Part shown: positions 43,136 through 56,691 of the stretch, in pieces
Layout: every line of letters begins with the position of its first letter
Numbering within the stretch: the first letter of the stretch is position 1
NCBI GenBank assembly: GCA_034440615.1
Contig: JAOTOM010005150.1
Coordinates: 218,501 to 282,500 of the forward strand
Direction of reading: 5' to 3'
Source of the DNA: Ashinkailepas kermadecensis
Taxonomy: Eukaryota; Arthropoda; Thecostraca; Neolepadidae
Length of the DNA stretch: 64,000 nt
Made by a program: the position numbers and the translations under genes
The notes under the pieces: model-generated
Database searches by the model: none
What the model saw: only the letters and a program-made list of their open reading frames with translations
What the model was told of the DNA's origin: nothing

Positions 43136-44519
43136 CAGATGTGCACATATATAAATAACTGAGTGATTTTCTAGTTCGCACCCCTTCCCCTGACGCCCCA
43201 TTTTAAATTGTGACCCATTTAATCTGAACTTTTTTGTAAGATCCACTCGTGACCTGGATATTCGCCGCCACCCACGTTCGACCGGTGTCAACGTTCCCTG
43301 ACACTATATAAGGCATGATGCAATCTGACGATGTGCGATGTCAGCATCAAGTTGTGCAATCCCAACTGCATCGGAACCACAAGTGTTTGCTGTATTGATC
43401 GGCCTGGCTTACTACGCTATTGATGTGGTCTGGTGGTAGACAGCTTCCAGGTTTTTTATTCGGTGAGCTTTGTTCGCCCCAGGTGTGACGAGGTTGAAAT
43501 CGTCACTGCGCATTGTCAATAACAATTGCGGAGCTGGGTGCATCGTTCCCGGTCGATAAGTGCGGCAGTTTTTCCGGCCGGCTGATTCACTCACCGACAG
43601 CACGCGATGACATGGTGACTGGCGATACCGGTATCCGGCCGTGCCACCTCTGCATAGGCGGGTCATTAGGTAGGCCATCATCTGGTGCGCTGAACCCGAC
43701 CGTACACCAAGAGTACACCTGAAAACTTCGCACACCTCGCCAATGCAGGCATGGGCGTGTTTATCCATTCCTCTGCCCAATATGGGGCACACGGCTGCAC
43801 ATTGGGGCGTGTGGTGGAGACGTAGCGAGATAGCAGATGGTCAATCTGACCAGTGGCCGACCAGCCTAAAAACGCACGCTTTTTGTAAAGCAAGCCACAG
43901 TAAACAGGTACGTCCTGTTTCTGATGTACTCCGCAGAGATCAAAGGTGGCGACCATTCCCCGATTAGTGACGTCATATTTAAATGTAAATGGCACGGTCT
44001 GTGCTAACAGCCAACATCGCTAACACGGTGGCAGGCTGGCAATATTCGCCCACGCAAGGTCTGTGCTAAAGGTAACTCTTTGTCTGTAGCATTGTATTTG
44101 GCTTATGGTTAGCGGGAGCATTGTGTGATAGAGGAAAATAAACGTTTGTTTGTTAATCTGACTGTACAGAAATTACCAACACTGATTTCTGAGGCAACCA
44201 AATATCTGGGGGAAAATGAACAGAGACATTCGGATATAGGACAACAAAATGTCCATTTTGATGTATTTGATGCTGGGTTCGAACAGCGCGCTGATTTGCC
44301 CGCCAGTGCACACTAATTGTAGACAGAAACTGCGCAGTTCTGGCGTAGCTTTCAGTTATAAGTGAGCAGTATTCAGAAACAAATGTTTGAAAAATTTACG
44401 AAGGGGGAGGGTGAAGAACAAGTGATCCAGAAATATACGCAAAGATATGTGGCAGTACCTTCACACAAGGAATCCCCCAACGCCCCTCCACGTGGGTTCC
44501 GGTATTTGAATGTCATGAC
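43131..44519. other. Unique sequence, no gene recognised
   Basis: Open frames of 60-126 codons lie around 43,412-43,995 on both strands but none is recognisable. Confidence 0.45.
43305..43313 (+). promoter_or_regulatory. TATA-box-like sequence
   Basis: TATATAAGG preceded by a GC-richer stretch, with TCAGCA about 37 bp downstream as a possible initiator. No gene follows that I recognise, and a chance match is quite possible. Confidence 0.2.
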
Positions 44520-44715
44520 TGCGGCAACAGACAATGACTAGGTGAATGGTGTGAACGAAACCACCATAGAAAGTGTGGACCATTGCAGCAAATGATGACT
44601 ATATGAATGGTGTGAACGAAGCCACCATGTAAAATGTGTACCATCGCAGCAGATAATGACTTGGTGAATGGCGTGAACGAAGCCACCATAGAAAATGTGC
44701 ACCATCGTGCATTAA
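44520..44715. repeat. 61-bp tandem repeat, three units
   Basis: TGAATGGTGTGAACGAA begins at 44,543, 44,604 and 44,665 (third copy GGCG), each followed by CCACCAT, AAATGTG and ACCATCGCAGCA-like blocks. Confidence 0.95.
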
Positions 44716-45777
44716 AATAACATGGTAACCACGCCTCTTGTATTGTTCATTTTCTTCATTTTCAAAATTAGGAAACCCCGACGGTAGGCATGTTACACAG
44801 GCACCTAAAATATTTATTGTTCTCAGAAGGCCGATTAATTTTAATTCTTTCTACTTCGAAATGATAATAATATAAATGGCTTATTGGTACATTGCCAGCC
44901 CTAATGTTGTGCTTCAGGGCTGATGGTTTTTCGGACTCTTCGAAGACTTCTAGACGTGATTTCCACAGGTCTGGAGATCACAGTGTATACTTTTAGCGTT
45001 TTTTTTTAAACAATGACGTCATCCATTCTGTTTAATGAATGTCAGTTAATAGCGTGAAATGCACAGGTGAAGTCTGTCACCGATAGATCCCGGGAAAATG
45101 TCATTTCGAAAAAAAATGATTATACTACAAGCAGGCAGCCAGTTTGTTGGAGCCCATGTTGTGACCATAGTCGCCGTGGTGGTTAGTCTAACCCACTACA
45201 ATTTTGGTAAAAGCTCCTCTCTCGTGTTTTTTTTTCACGTTGATCTGATTTCTAGGTCTGTGTAGCCGTTCTATTTCACCATTGCATATCAACATTTTAG
45301 AAAGTGCGAAATGGTGCACTTCCTGCCTGAGGCACCCCGTTCGTTGGATATGTGTGTGAATTATTGGTGCATACAGGAAAAGCAGCTATATGAGTAATGT
45401 CGGGCGTCAATGTCTTGAAATCATTGGGAAGACAATACATGGAAGCCATAGGAGGGCCGAAGTCGATTGTGGAACGGGCTCGCCCATGTTGAAAATGAAG
45501 TTATCAGGGGTCGAACCAGCGTTGGCGGGGAGGGGGGCTCAAAAGGATGCAGATCGACCATGAGTAATGTGGTACTTATTCAGTCCGTTTGCTGAACTTC
45601 CAGTTAAAGTACATGCATGTACAGGTAGCTGACACTGGACATGGTCGGACGGGCCCGGAAGCTGGGGCATAAATTGTATTGTATTGTAGTACAGAACCAG
45701 GCGCAATCCACTCTTACAAGCAGCTATTACTTGCCATTGGCAATCACAGTTTAGAAAAGTTAATATCAATGTCAATG
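44716..45777. other. Unique sequence, no feature recognised
   Basis: Nothing supportable seen. Confidence 0.5.
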
Positions 45778-46121
45778 CCGCCCCGGTAGCTCAGTTGGTT
45801 AGAGCGCTGGCCTGCTCTGGTCTCCCCTGTCCTGGCAACGCAGGGTTCGAGTCGCTTCGCGCGCTCGCATTTAGCCCCCGGCTGGGAGGGTCAGTTGGCA
45901 GCTGGCCCGATAAGGCCGGGGACGAGCTACCGGGCGGCCGTGCCGATGCATTGACGGCACGTTAAACTTTCGGTCAAAATTCTGCCGTTGAACTGGAATT
46001 CATGGATCGGGTGGTGGGGCCAGGGTTCACGCAACAAGCTCTGCTTAGCAATAGGACCCTGGTTCATAAAGCCACCCCAACAAGAACTCGGATTAAATTT
46101 ATAAATAAAAAAAGAAGAAAT
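45778..46121 (+). mobile_element. tRNA-derived SINE, copy 2, with well-kept pol III boxes
   Basis: A box TAGCTCAGTTGGTTAGAGC at 45,787-45,805 and B box GGTTCGAGTCG at 45,844-45,854, both close to consensus. The anticodon arm does not fold as a tRNA. The body (CCCGGCTGGGAGGG, GGCACGTTAAACTTTCGG, GATCGGGTGGTGGGGCCAGG) is followed by an A-rich tail at about 46,103-46,121. It shares family with 24.2 kb. Confidence 0.85.
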
Positions 46122-47190
46122 AATGTGACCCAATACACACCCAAGTTAACAAGAAGGATGTCGATGCAACTGCGCCTCAGTCGACGGTGGAGACGATCTG
46201 AGCCTTCACACGCTTTTTTTTTAAATCGGTGCGCATACACTGGAGCTCGTGACCGATAGCATGCTCATTGTAACGTTTGGCAGCACGGACAGGAAATGTT
46301 CTAGCGCCATGACCGGTTCCAACGTGCTTGAATGCCATGCGGTGATTACTGGGCGCGTTGTCAGTGAGACTGCAATTGAGGTCAGCCTAGCTGTGCCTAC
46401 AGCTACTGATGATATTACAGCCGCGCGTCGCCAGTTGAACCGGTTGAACTACATGGCTGCACCCCACTTCCGGCTGCCTGGTATTGGAGAGTCGTGCCCC
46501 TTTGGAGATATCATCTAATGTTGTGTCACGTAAGGCGTTTTCTTGCGTTGGGTCTTATTGTGTATCACGAGTTGAAGGATGACCAGGCTCACTTTTTGCA
46601 CTCTATTCGGTGCAATTTTCTTCCCCTTCCTGCTAACTTTGATGCTTTAAAAACGCTCTGTTCATACTGGAATGCGGATTATATCACGATAATCTTGAGC
46701 AACTGCAATGCATAATAAGCCATCACGATGATGACCGGGAGAAAATATTTGGAGTCGTTCCTCTACAGATTGGTTGGAAGCAAAAGGAAACACATGAGTC
46801 AGATAGGTGGATGTTTAACCCAGCATTGGCTGGCGTTTCGAGCCACACGCCATTGGGGACGTTTTTCTCCGATCTCTTTTCGCAAGTTCGCCAATCACCA
46901 CATTCCGTGTCCGCAAACATTCAGGGTACGTGTCATCCATAGGTGTCACATTCGATTGTTAAAGTGCATGTCAATCCGCCTCGAGTAAATCGAGGCAGAG
47001 GTGGTCAATGCTGACAGCCAGCAGTGACCTCGCTATGAAGAATCGCAGTTTCAGCTGGTGTCTGGGCAGCGGAGCCGCCAGCGTAATGAGGCCGTGGTGG
47101 CTGGAGTGAGTCATGACCACTGCCTCGCGATGGTGAAATTCTGTCAACTTTAATGCAATTAAAGTTTGACTACACTACCTCTTTGTATGG
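46122..47190. other. Unique sequence, no gene recognised
   Basis: Consecutive plus-strand open frames at 46,249-46,518, 46,494-46,715 and 46,728-46,988 could be a decayed coding region, but I recognise no motif. Confidence 0.4.
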
Positions 47191-47580
47191 CTGTGAAGGG
47201 GTGGGAGGGTACGCATGACTGTGTATGGGTGTGAGGGTATGTGTGACCGTGTAAGGGCGTGAGGGTATGTATCATTGTGTAAGGGTGTGAGGGTATGTAT
47301 ATGACTGTGTGTGGGTGTGACTGTGTAAGCTGTGTAATGGTGGGATTGTGTAAGGGTGTGAGGGTATGCATGACTGTGTAAGGGTGTGAGGGTATGCATG
47401 ATTGTGTAAGAGTGTGAGGGTATGTATCATTGTGCAAGGGTGTGAGAGTATGTATGACTGTGTATGGGTGTGACTATGTAAGGGTGTGACTGTGTATGAG
47501 TGTAACTGTGTAAGGGTGTAAGCTGTGAAAGGGTGTAACTGTGTAAGGGTGTGACTGTGTAAGCTGTGTAAGCGACTCCA
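47191..47580. repeat. TGTGTAAGGGTGTGAGGGTATG minisatellite
   Basis: Variable 14-30-bp units of GACTGTGTAAGGGTGTGAGG and shorter TGTAACTGTGTAAGGGTG. Strongly purine-biased (G-rich on plus). Confidence 0.93.
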
Positions 47581-50500
47581 CCAAACGTACTCTGGCTGCC
47601 ATACACCACTCGGTTGTACGTATAGTGAGGGAAGCATTCCGTACATTCAGCTGCGAGCCTGCTGGCTGAGACAATGGTGCCCGCTCCCTCGTCAGCCTCC
47701 CCTCTCGCCATGCATCGTCTGACGCTGGCCATGTAGTGTGCCGCAAGCTGCCAGCTTCCCGATCATCCCATACATCAATCAGTCTTATGACTCCATATCA
47801 TGCGTCATTACCGCACCTGAATCAGTTTTGTGTAAAAATAGCGAGTTACTGGAAGAGATGATGCTACGTGGTTGTTCTTCGAACAATACCAATTAGGTTT
47901 CCCCCATGAGAACTACTTCCCCGAAAGTTGATTTCTTTCCAGTCAGGACCCAGAAACAAAAGACTATCTACCCAAAACTGCGAGCACGAGCCATAAGAGA
48001 CCATACAGTCCTACGAGGGGTACACAGCCACGTACGCCGGGGATTCTGAGACGGATACGGGCGTCGGCAGCGCCTTTGTAGTGCGCGAGAGAGCGTCAGG
48101 ATACGTCCGGACATGGCGTTTGCTCGCGGAGACAGTCTGAGTGATCGGGTCCAGATTGCGCTTCCACTGATCGTTGGCCTGCATTGTTTTTGCTGCGTTA
48201 TCAGCGTTATCTTATATCGTAGCTGACTAACGCTATCTCTGCGCGTTACCAGGCCATCGGTTGTCTTTCCAGATAACCGACTGAACGGTTCCCACTCGAC
48301 AATTTGTTTTGTTCACTTCAGTCGTTCCACTATCTGCCGCCGTCGCCGCCGCTATCTCTCCCCCCTGAGCGCCGGCACGCCGCTCGCCCGCGCCGGCAAT
48401 TTGCTGCCTTCGAATGGCCATAACTCGGCCATCTTTTCACATATTGATTTTAAATTTGGTATTATGCATGCTCTATCGTATGTGTTTCAAGTTTTGATCA
48501 CGTAAAAGGTTCTAAAATTACAAAATACTGCGCAAAACTTTTTAAGAATGTTCAACATTCTTTTTCATTGCATGGGACTTGAATATAAAACTTTCGTGAT
48601 GTAATTTCTGTGCAACTGCTGATGAGCTATAATTTGTTACACAAAATGACAGTTTAATTCCGCAATTGTAATTTCAAGGATTTTCACGGATACCTTCATG
48701 AAATCCTAGTACGAGAAAGTCACGTCACTGGCGTTAATTTTGGCCAGCCCATGATGATCTGAACTCCTACCTATATATATATATATATATATATCCTGTG
48801 CAATTGTACATAATTGATGTACAAGGTCAGCAAATGTCAGCTCGATATCTGTGCCGATCTTTGGAATATCTATAAAAGTGGCCAGGGAGGAGAAGCTCCA
48901 CCCAACAGTCAATGGCGTGTTATGACGTTGGGAAAGAAGTCACACTATGCAAGCTTATTGCAGTCTATTTACTTTTTTATGTCCTCATATGTTTCAGAAC
49001 CAGTCTCAGAACCCTCTACAGGCAGTCATTCCCAACACAACAACGGGTGGTAACAAAATATGCTTGCGGCGGCTGGGGAGTGCTTTCACCCCCATTTCGA
49101 AAGCGCATTATGAAGTGCTTCCAGCGATCCATGGTAGCGTTCCTCACTATGAAAATTGTTTAAGCATTTCTGAAAGCTGATCATTGTAGATAAACAATGT
49201 CGAGAGAGGGAAGTTGTACATGTTAGTGAACTTAGTTTTAGACATGATAGGTGAACGTGTTAATATTGAAGTTGTTGAGCGGTACCTGTGATAATGTTCT
49301 CATTTGGGTTCTTTTATGCTTTGCATGTTTTTTTTTTGCTTCCTATGTAGTTCATGTGTGCATGGCAGGGCCTCCTCTAAGGAATCTTCACTAGGTGGGA
49401 TTTCTTGCTCATACCTAATCAGTATAATATGGCGTCACTGGCGGATCTACCCCACTTGTTCGGGGATGCCAACTTTCGGCGTGTACCCAGCCCTACCCCA
49501 CCCACTCACCCAAGCAGCGTAACTAGAGTTTGCGTCATGGAAGGAGGCAAACGGATTTGGAGGGTGCTCAACCTCCTGCTATTTTTGGTTTAACGGCACC
49601 GAATTTCGACCGCAATTTTTTTAAAAGGCCTTTTTTATTGGAAAATAAAACTAAAATGATTAGTGACCAACTTAGTTGTCCTGTGGAGGAGGCACAATCT
49701 ACCACCATCGTTTCTGAGTTACAGGATTTCAACCCTAACTCCCCACACTGTTCGATTGTTTTTCTTTTGGTATTCCTTGATAAGTCACCTCAGGCTGCTG
49801 AAGTTCATGCAAATGCAAAATTTCCAAATGTCAGGCATTCCAGTTCATACCGCTCGGTCGCCACCACGACAACGTTCGTACACGTGTACGCCCGCCTTGT
49901 GCATTCGATGTAATCGCCACACTTCGTGCGAATCTACGGTTTCTGCTAGGCCTCCTGCAATTTGCCAATTGCTACCACATGATAGTCTTGCGCCATATTT
50001 CACGCGATTGAATGCTTCGCCTGGGGGTTCGCTGGGAAATTTCAATAAATTAAACTCGATAATTAGTTCCCTTCTTCCCACATTGTCTGGTGGTTAAGAA
50101 ATCCGGATACCTGAGCTTTGATGCGCTTCATCTCTGGTTAACCTACGCCGTCTCCGGGGGGGGGTGATATGCGCCCCCCTAAGGTTTTCCGCGTACAGTG
50201 AAAGAACGGCGCGCGGCAGCGCGCCGAAATCTTTTTCCACATCAATTTGGCATGTTGTGTGAAACTTTTGAGGTCAGGTCATCTAGAGTCAACGAGTTTG
50301 TCAAGGTCAAGTGAGGTCACCTCTAGAAAAGTTCAACCAGTCGTCACACTTTAACGGATAAAGATATTTTAATGAAACATTCAGCGTTTCCTTATCTTTA
50401 GGGATGAAAGAAAACCACCCAGAGGATTTTTTTGATTTTTTCCCGTTTTTGATTACTTATTAGTTTTGCATATTTGCCCATTGGGGCTAAAATCGAAGAT

Positions 50501-50759
50501 TCTGGCTAAAGTAAGCATTTTTATGGGAGCAGGTTGACTTGGAACAACGTTTTTCGGCCCGCTCTATCCGTTATAAAAATAAAAATTACAGAAAATTGAA
50601 AGCTCAAAATTTTGAAACTTAAAAGAATAAAAATTGTGATTTTTTTGGTAGGAAAAGTTTTAGGGCCATGGTCGATTTCGCTTTCCTTTTCTGATTTCAT
50701 TTTTTCTTCAAATCTCCCCCAAAATGAACTCAAGAGAGTCAAAAACATGATGTAAGTGG
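47581..50759. other. Unique sequence, no gene recognised
   Basis: Contains a GC-rich patch near 48,330-48,410 and a short TA tract at 48,773-48,794. Open frames at 48,814-49,180 and 49,530-50,097 have no recognisable motif. Confidence 0.45.
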
Positions 50760-53550
50760 TGAAAACCTAGGCCCCCTAGTGAGTCACTTTTGGGGCGGAA
50801 TTTTGGGGTGGTGTCTGGCCCTACTCGTCGAGCGCTTTCCAATGACACCTCTTTTGTTTTCGTGTGACGCTTAGTTTGGAGATTAGAGGGGGGTTTGTAT
50901 CAACCCCAAGACCGGGTGTAAGGATATGACCGGAAAGACGGGGAGGGTTAAATATGCTCCCAGATTGGCTACCGAACTGAGGCCCTGGCTCCGTGTTCTT
51001 TTTTGGATCCGTTGCGTTTTTCTTGGGCAACTGATGTGTTTAGGGTGCCAGCCAATTCTTGTCAGGGGCCCGGCACATTTTTAAGACCCCGCTCTCGTTA
51101 GGGTTGCGTTGCTTTTTTTGTGCACCGATTAATTTTGTTAGGTATCGGCGCGTTTTCGAACACTCAGATGTGCTTATGACCCGGCCTTTTTGTTCTTTTA
51201 GGTCCATGACGCTCTTTTGCCAGCCCAGCCTGTTTTTGAAGCCCTCATGCGGTTTCATGGCTCTAGTATGCTTTGAGGGCCACCGGTGTTTTTTTTAAAG
51301 ATCTGCGGGCGTTTTTATTTAGGGATGCAACACATCTTTGAAGGCCCTGCGAGAGTATTGCTTTTCGTGAGACTCGGTGCGCTTTGAGGGTCCGGTGACT
51401 TTTCTGTCTCCCGTTGTGCTCTTGGTGACCTGCTGTGCTTACTTGGGGCTTCTGATGCACATTTGTGGGACCCTAGCACGACTTTGGGTGTTCCATGGCA
51501 ACTTTTCGGGCCCAGGCGCGTGGTTCTTGTGAGCCGACGCCAATGATCTGCGCTCGACGCGATTTTTGGGACCTTTTCTGTTTTTTTTTTAAGGGCCGAA
51601 TCTCGGCGTGATTTTTTGGGAACCCGGCGCTATATTTTGTGCCCAGCAGCGATTTTTTTATTCTCAAGTGCGTTTTTTTCGGGGCCGTATGTGATTTTTG
51701 AAGGCATCTGGTGCTTTGCTTGAGGATCCAGAGCGATTTTCCTGGCTCATACATTTGTTTTTTAATCACTCCTTATTTTGCAGGGCTTCGGCTTGATCTT
51801 TGTCGGATCCTGGTGCGACTTTTGGGGCCACGCTGTGCTTTTCTGGGCCCTCGACGCCAATTTTGTTTAGCCCCGACGAGTTTTCGATGCCACGACACAT
51901 TTTTTGGGACTACCGACAGGAATTTTTGGTCCCGAATGCGATATTTGGGGGACCGCCGGGAGTTCGCGTGGCACGTTGTACTTAGCTGGGCCCCATACCG
52001 CGATTTAGGTGTGCCCCGGTGCAAATTTTCCGGCCCCGGCGCTAGTTTTCTGGGGCCCGCTCTGTTTATTCGGAGCCCCTACGCGAATTCGGAGTACCCG
52101 ATGCGAATTTGTGGAGCTCCAGAGCGATTTTGGGGGACCCCGGCACGATTCTTGGGAGACCATCCCGCTCAGGATGGAGGGGGGGGGCATTTCCCTCTTT
52201 GGTACGGCATTGGGGCTGCTCATCGAGTTTTTTGTTCAGTCGATGCCACCCTTCAGAGTAGAAAAACCCTTCGGAAAATTTTATTTCGGGGCCTGATCTT
52301 AATCTTCCGGTGCTCGGGTTCATTCGATCAAGTCGCATTGTGATTTTTTCGGGATAGAGTTCTATTTTTCAAGGTCTCTGCGCGATATTTTTGGCTCCGG
52401 TACGATTCTTCTGGCTCCCGGTGCGATTTTATTTTCGGTGTCTCGGCAAGTTTTTGTCCGGTACCCGACGGTTTTTTGGGGGGACATTGACGCCATTTGT
52501 GAGACCGCAGAGTGTATTCCGGGCAAGAATTGATTTTTGTGTGGCCCCTACACGACGTTTTGACCCCAAGTGTGATTATCAAGGGCTGCGACGCGACTTT
52601 TTGGGTCCCGGTGTGATTTTTAGACCCCGACGTTATCTGTTTGAATCCCTAGTGCGAGGTTTAGCGGCCTCGACACGTTTTGGGGGGCCCAATGCGTTTT
52701 GGGAGCTGTTGGCGCGATTGTTGGGGCCACAGAGTTATTTTTCATGTCCGGATTGTTTTTTTGTTTTTTTGTTTTTTTTTTGGTTGCCCCGACTTCATTT
52801 GCATGGGTCCCAATGAGATTTGGGCCCCGGTGCGACCTGTCGAACCCCTGGTGTGCTTTTCAGAGGCGCAGGTGCGAATTTTTAAGGCCCCAACGAAATA
52901 TCCCGGGGTTCGACTTTTCTTTTGGGGGCTCCAGCACGATTTTCAAGGACACCTATACGATTTGTTTTTCCTCAGCGTGATTTTCAGATACTCAGGCGCG
53001 AACTTTTCAGGCCACCAGTGTGATTTTCAGGGCACCGGCCCGACCTTTTCGCCCCCAGCTTGATTTCCAGGGGCACGGCCCATCCTTTTGCTGCCAACAG
53101 CGTGGTTTCAAGGGGCCCCGGCCTGGCCTTCTGAAGTCTATAGCGTGACTTTCAGTGGCCCCGGCACGACTTTTTGGGCGCCCAAGAAGATTTGCAGAAG
53201 CCCGACCAGACATTTTCGGTTCTGATCGCTATTTCTGAGGCGCCGGTCCGACATTTTGAGGCCTCAGCGTGATTTCAGACTTTTTTGGGGCCCGGTCCCA
53301 CATTGTGGAGCCCAAAGAGTCATTTCTAGAGGTCACTGAACGATTTTTGGGGCCCCAATGCAATTTTCAGGGTCCTCAATGCGATTTTGGGCCCCGGCGG
53401 CATTTAACAGGGGGCCCCTGCGCGACTTTTTGGTGTTCTCAATGTGCTTTTCAGGTGCCCCGGTGTGCATTTTGGGGGCCCCAGCGAGATTTTTAGGGGG
53501 TGCGACGTAATTTCTTTTCCGAACCACGGTGCGATTCTTGGAAGTTCCAC
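50760..53550. repeat. Very degenerate GCGATTTTTGGGGCCCC-type repeat region
   Basis: For almost 2.8 kb the sequence alternates a GC block (GGGGCCCCGGCGCGA) and a T/G block (TTTTTGGGG) at about 30-bp spacing, with high divergence between units. Likely an old expanded minisatellite. Confidence 0.75.
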
Positions 53551-53689
53551 ATCTCGGGGTGCGGGGGAACTGTCGCCTTTGCTCGGGAGAAATGGGGTCA
53601 GTGTCGCCTGGGTGAAGAAAACCGAACAACCTTCCACTACGTTATGCACCTTGTCATTTTTACAAAGGCATCTAGTGCATGCATACGTT

Positions 53690-54565
53690 TGCGTATACGT
53701 GCATTTAATCATACGTACTTTTGCGCTTACGTACATTTGCGCATACGTACTTTTGGGCTTGCGTACATTTGCGCATACGCACGCATACGTACTTTTGCGC
53801 TTGCGTACATTTGCGCTTACGTACATTTGCCTTACGTACATTTGCGCTTACGTACATTTGCGCATACGTACTTTTGCGCATACGTACACTTGCGCATACG
53901 TATATTTGCGCATACGTACATTTGCGCATACGTACATTTGCCATACGTACATTTGCGCTTATGTACATTAGCCATACGTACACCTGCGCTTACGTACAAT
54001 TGCCATACGTACATCTGCGCTTACGTACATTTGCTTACGTCCATTTGTCCGGTTACCGCAAACGTACGTATGGCATATGTATCTAACCAAATGTACGTAA
54101 ACCCAAAGGTACGCATGCATAAATGGACGTACATTTGCGCATACGTACAACTGCACATACGTACATCTGCGCTTTACGTACTTTTGCGCTTAGGTACATT
54201 TGCGCTTACGTACATTTACGTATACGTGCATTTGCGCTTACGTACATTTGCACTTACGTACTTTTGTGCATACGTACATTTGCGCTTACGTACATTTGCG
54301 CATACGTACTTTTGCGCATACGTACATTTGTGCTTACGTACTTTTTCGCATACGTACATTTGCGCATACGTACATTTGCCATACGTACTTTTGCGCTTAC
54401 GTACATTAGCCATACGTACACCTTTGCTTACGTACAATTGCCATACGTACATTAGCCATACGTACATCTGCGCTTACGTACAATTGCCATACGTACATCT
54501 GCGCTTACGTACATTTGCTTACGTACATCTGCCATACGTACATGTGTCCTTGCGTACATTTGTCC
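53690..54565. repeat. 16-bp minisatellite with TACGTA cores, about 55 units
   Basis: Units CATACGTACATTTGCG and CTTACGTACTTTTGCG, with some shortened copies lacking GCG. Three units make one 16-residue peptide period, giving a spurious 445-codon frame. Confidence 0.96.
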
Positions 54566-55204
54566 TAGAATCGTTAGAGGAGGTCCTGGTGCATGAGTGT
54601 AATCACTGGGGTTCCCCGAAGTTTGAAAAGTGGCGATTTATCCCGCTGAATTTCCTTCGTGTCCCCCGAGCCCTAGCTATTACAATACGTGGGTATGATC
54701 GCCGAAATATTTTACGTACTCATTTATATAGTGAATATATATACATAAGTGAATCACAAAAAAATGCTACAAGCCGATCTATCCAATCGGCTTGTATAGA
54801 TAGTTACGGACTATCTGTTGTCACAAAATTAGATTAGAAATATATACAAAATAGATAGATTGTTAAACCTGGAAGCGATATAATTTTTTTCTTCCAGACC
54901 ATTCTTGGATAACATGAACCTTGACCATCTTGTGTTTTCGCTTCGGTGAGGAATTATGCTTTGCAAGGTACCAAATCTGCCATGTCGCAAAGCTTTGGGC
55001 CACGGAGGTGCGTCTTAGGCAACCTTAAACCTACGTCAAGTTAGCATTTGTATTCGTATTCGTATTCAGCGACCAGTTAGTCTGATACGTCTTCGTATTC
55101 GTATTCACATTCAGCGACGGGTTTATATTTGTTCGAATCAATTATCACAAATGCTTCTACCTATGCTGAACACGCTTGAAGCAACTACATTGGTCTCATG
55201 TGAC
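54566..55204. other. AT-rich unique sequence, no feature recognised
   Basis: Contains GTATTCGTATTC repeats near 55,050-55,110. Confidence 0.5.
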
Positions 55205-55690
55205 CGCTTTAACGTCAAGGTTCCGCAAACCGGGTTCTTCGATAGCCTCGCATTTTTCGTTTTCGCCCAAGCCTGCCCAATTCTGGTACCAAGCGACAGC
55301 TCGTGGTGAACCCTCGAGTAACATTTCAAAACGGGACATGCCAGGGTCGAACCTCAAGGTAAGGTTACCTTTAATTTTTTCGATGGCCTCGCGTTCGGAT
55401 GCTATCGCTTCAAATTTCATGAAATGGGCGTAATTCGACGTGGCATGCTGTTTGGTATCAGAACGTTTAGCAATCGTATATAGTTTCAAGGTCAAAGGTC
55501 AAACTGATTTATTCGGTCGCCTTGCATTTTTTCGCTTTCTCCCAAGCCTACCCAAATCTGATACGAAGCGATATCCCGTGGTGAACTCTTGAGTACCTAA
55601 CATTTCAAACCGGGACATGTCAGACCTCAAGGTCAAAGGTTAGGTTAAATGTATCGAAGTACTCGCGCATCGTTGCTATGGCTTCAATTT
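55205..55690. repeat. 274-bp tandem duplication, diverged
   Basis: GCCTCGCATTTTTCG at 55,245 and GCCTTGCATTTTTTCG at 55,519 begin matching stretches through CCCAAGCCT, CGTGGTGAAC and ACGGGACATG. Both copies are linked to AAGGTCA-rich segments. Confidence 0.9.
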
Positions 55691-56512
55691 CAATTGGCGT
55701 CGCCATACATTTACCAGGTGGGATCCAACCCACCAGGACCAAGTCACAATAAATGAAGGAGCCTTGCCCCCAAGGGAATGGAAAATATTGGAATATGGGT
55801 GGGGATATGGAGTCCGAAAATCATGAAGCATTGAGCGGAATTGAAACTTTAGGTAAAGCTGGGTGCAACCAGTGGTGTTCTTTTATATACTTTTTGAGGG
55901 GGCAAGTGTAAGAGTTTTGCCCACTTATCGTGACATTTTGTCGCGATAAATTGAAACGTGTCCTATAAGCCATGGTGGGTCGGGAGCCGAGTTTATAGCG
56001 ACCTGCGGTAATGTCGTGATAAGTTGTTTTACCTCGACATGAACTCTCTTAATGTTGGCTTTGCCCCACCCCCACTATTTCCAGGGGCGGTCCGAGGCAC
56101 CAAAATGAGGTCAGGCAGAAAAATCGCGACTGTACCCCTCCCCCTCCCCAGAACAAAATGTCCTCGGATTTTCCCCCCTTTATCTCTTTGGTTCCTGAAA
56201 TTCACAGCTGTTTCTCTCAGGGGATGCCTCTGGCTGAAAATTTTGAGATAAGGATGCAATTGAGCCTTCCCGGAGCGGAGCCTTTTCCGGAGGGGAACCA
56301 CCTTCCATGAGGGGTACATGCCTCCAGATCCCTCTGTATCCGCCCCTGCCTGGGCTTCCCAAAACAGTGCTGGTCTCCCTGGTCCTTTCTTGATGACGTG
56401 TAATTTTTCCTTATATGCTAGATAAGAAAACTATGTTTCAATGATTTATCAGTGAGATTTCGTATTCTTGATGATGGTCGATATTGGTGAGGATGTCATA
56501 GATAACATAGTA
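55691..56512. other. Unique sequence, no gene recognised
   Basis: Nothing supportable seen. Confidence 0.5.
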
Positions 56513-56513
56513 T

Positions 56514-56577
<64 letters not shown>

Positions 56578-56599
56578 GTATATGTATACGTATACATGT

Positions 56600-56689
<90 letters not shown>
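56513..56689. repeat. TA and TACACA microsatellite cluster
   Basis: TA tract, then TATGTATACG and ACATACACAT units, then a second TA tract leading into the palindrome. Confidence 0.95.

Positions 56690-56691
<2 letters not shown>

Noticed and set aside
45778..45860. Functional tRNA gene
   Set aside because: A and B boxes are good but the anticodon arm region does not form a standard stem-loop, and a SINE body and A-rich tail follow.
53500..54837. 445-codon HLRIRTF-repeat frame
   Set aside because: Product of the 16-bp array (48 nt per peptide period).
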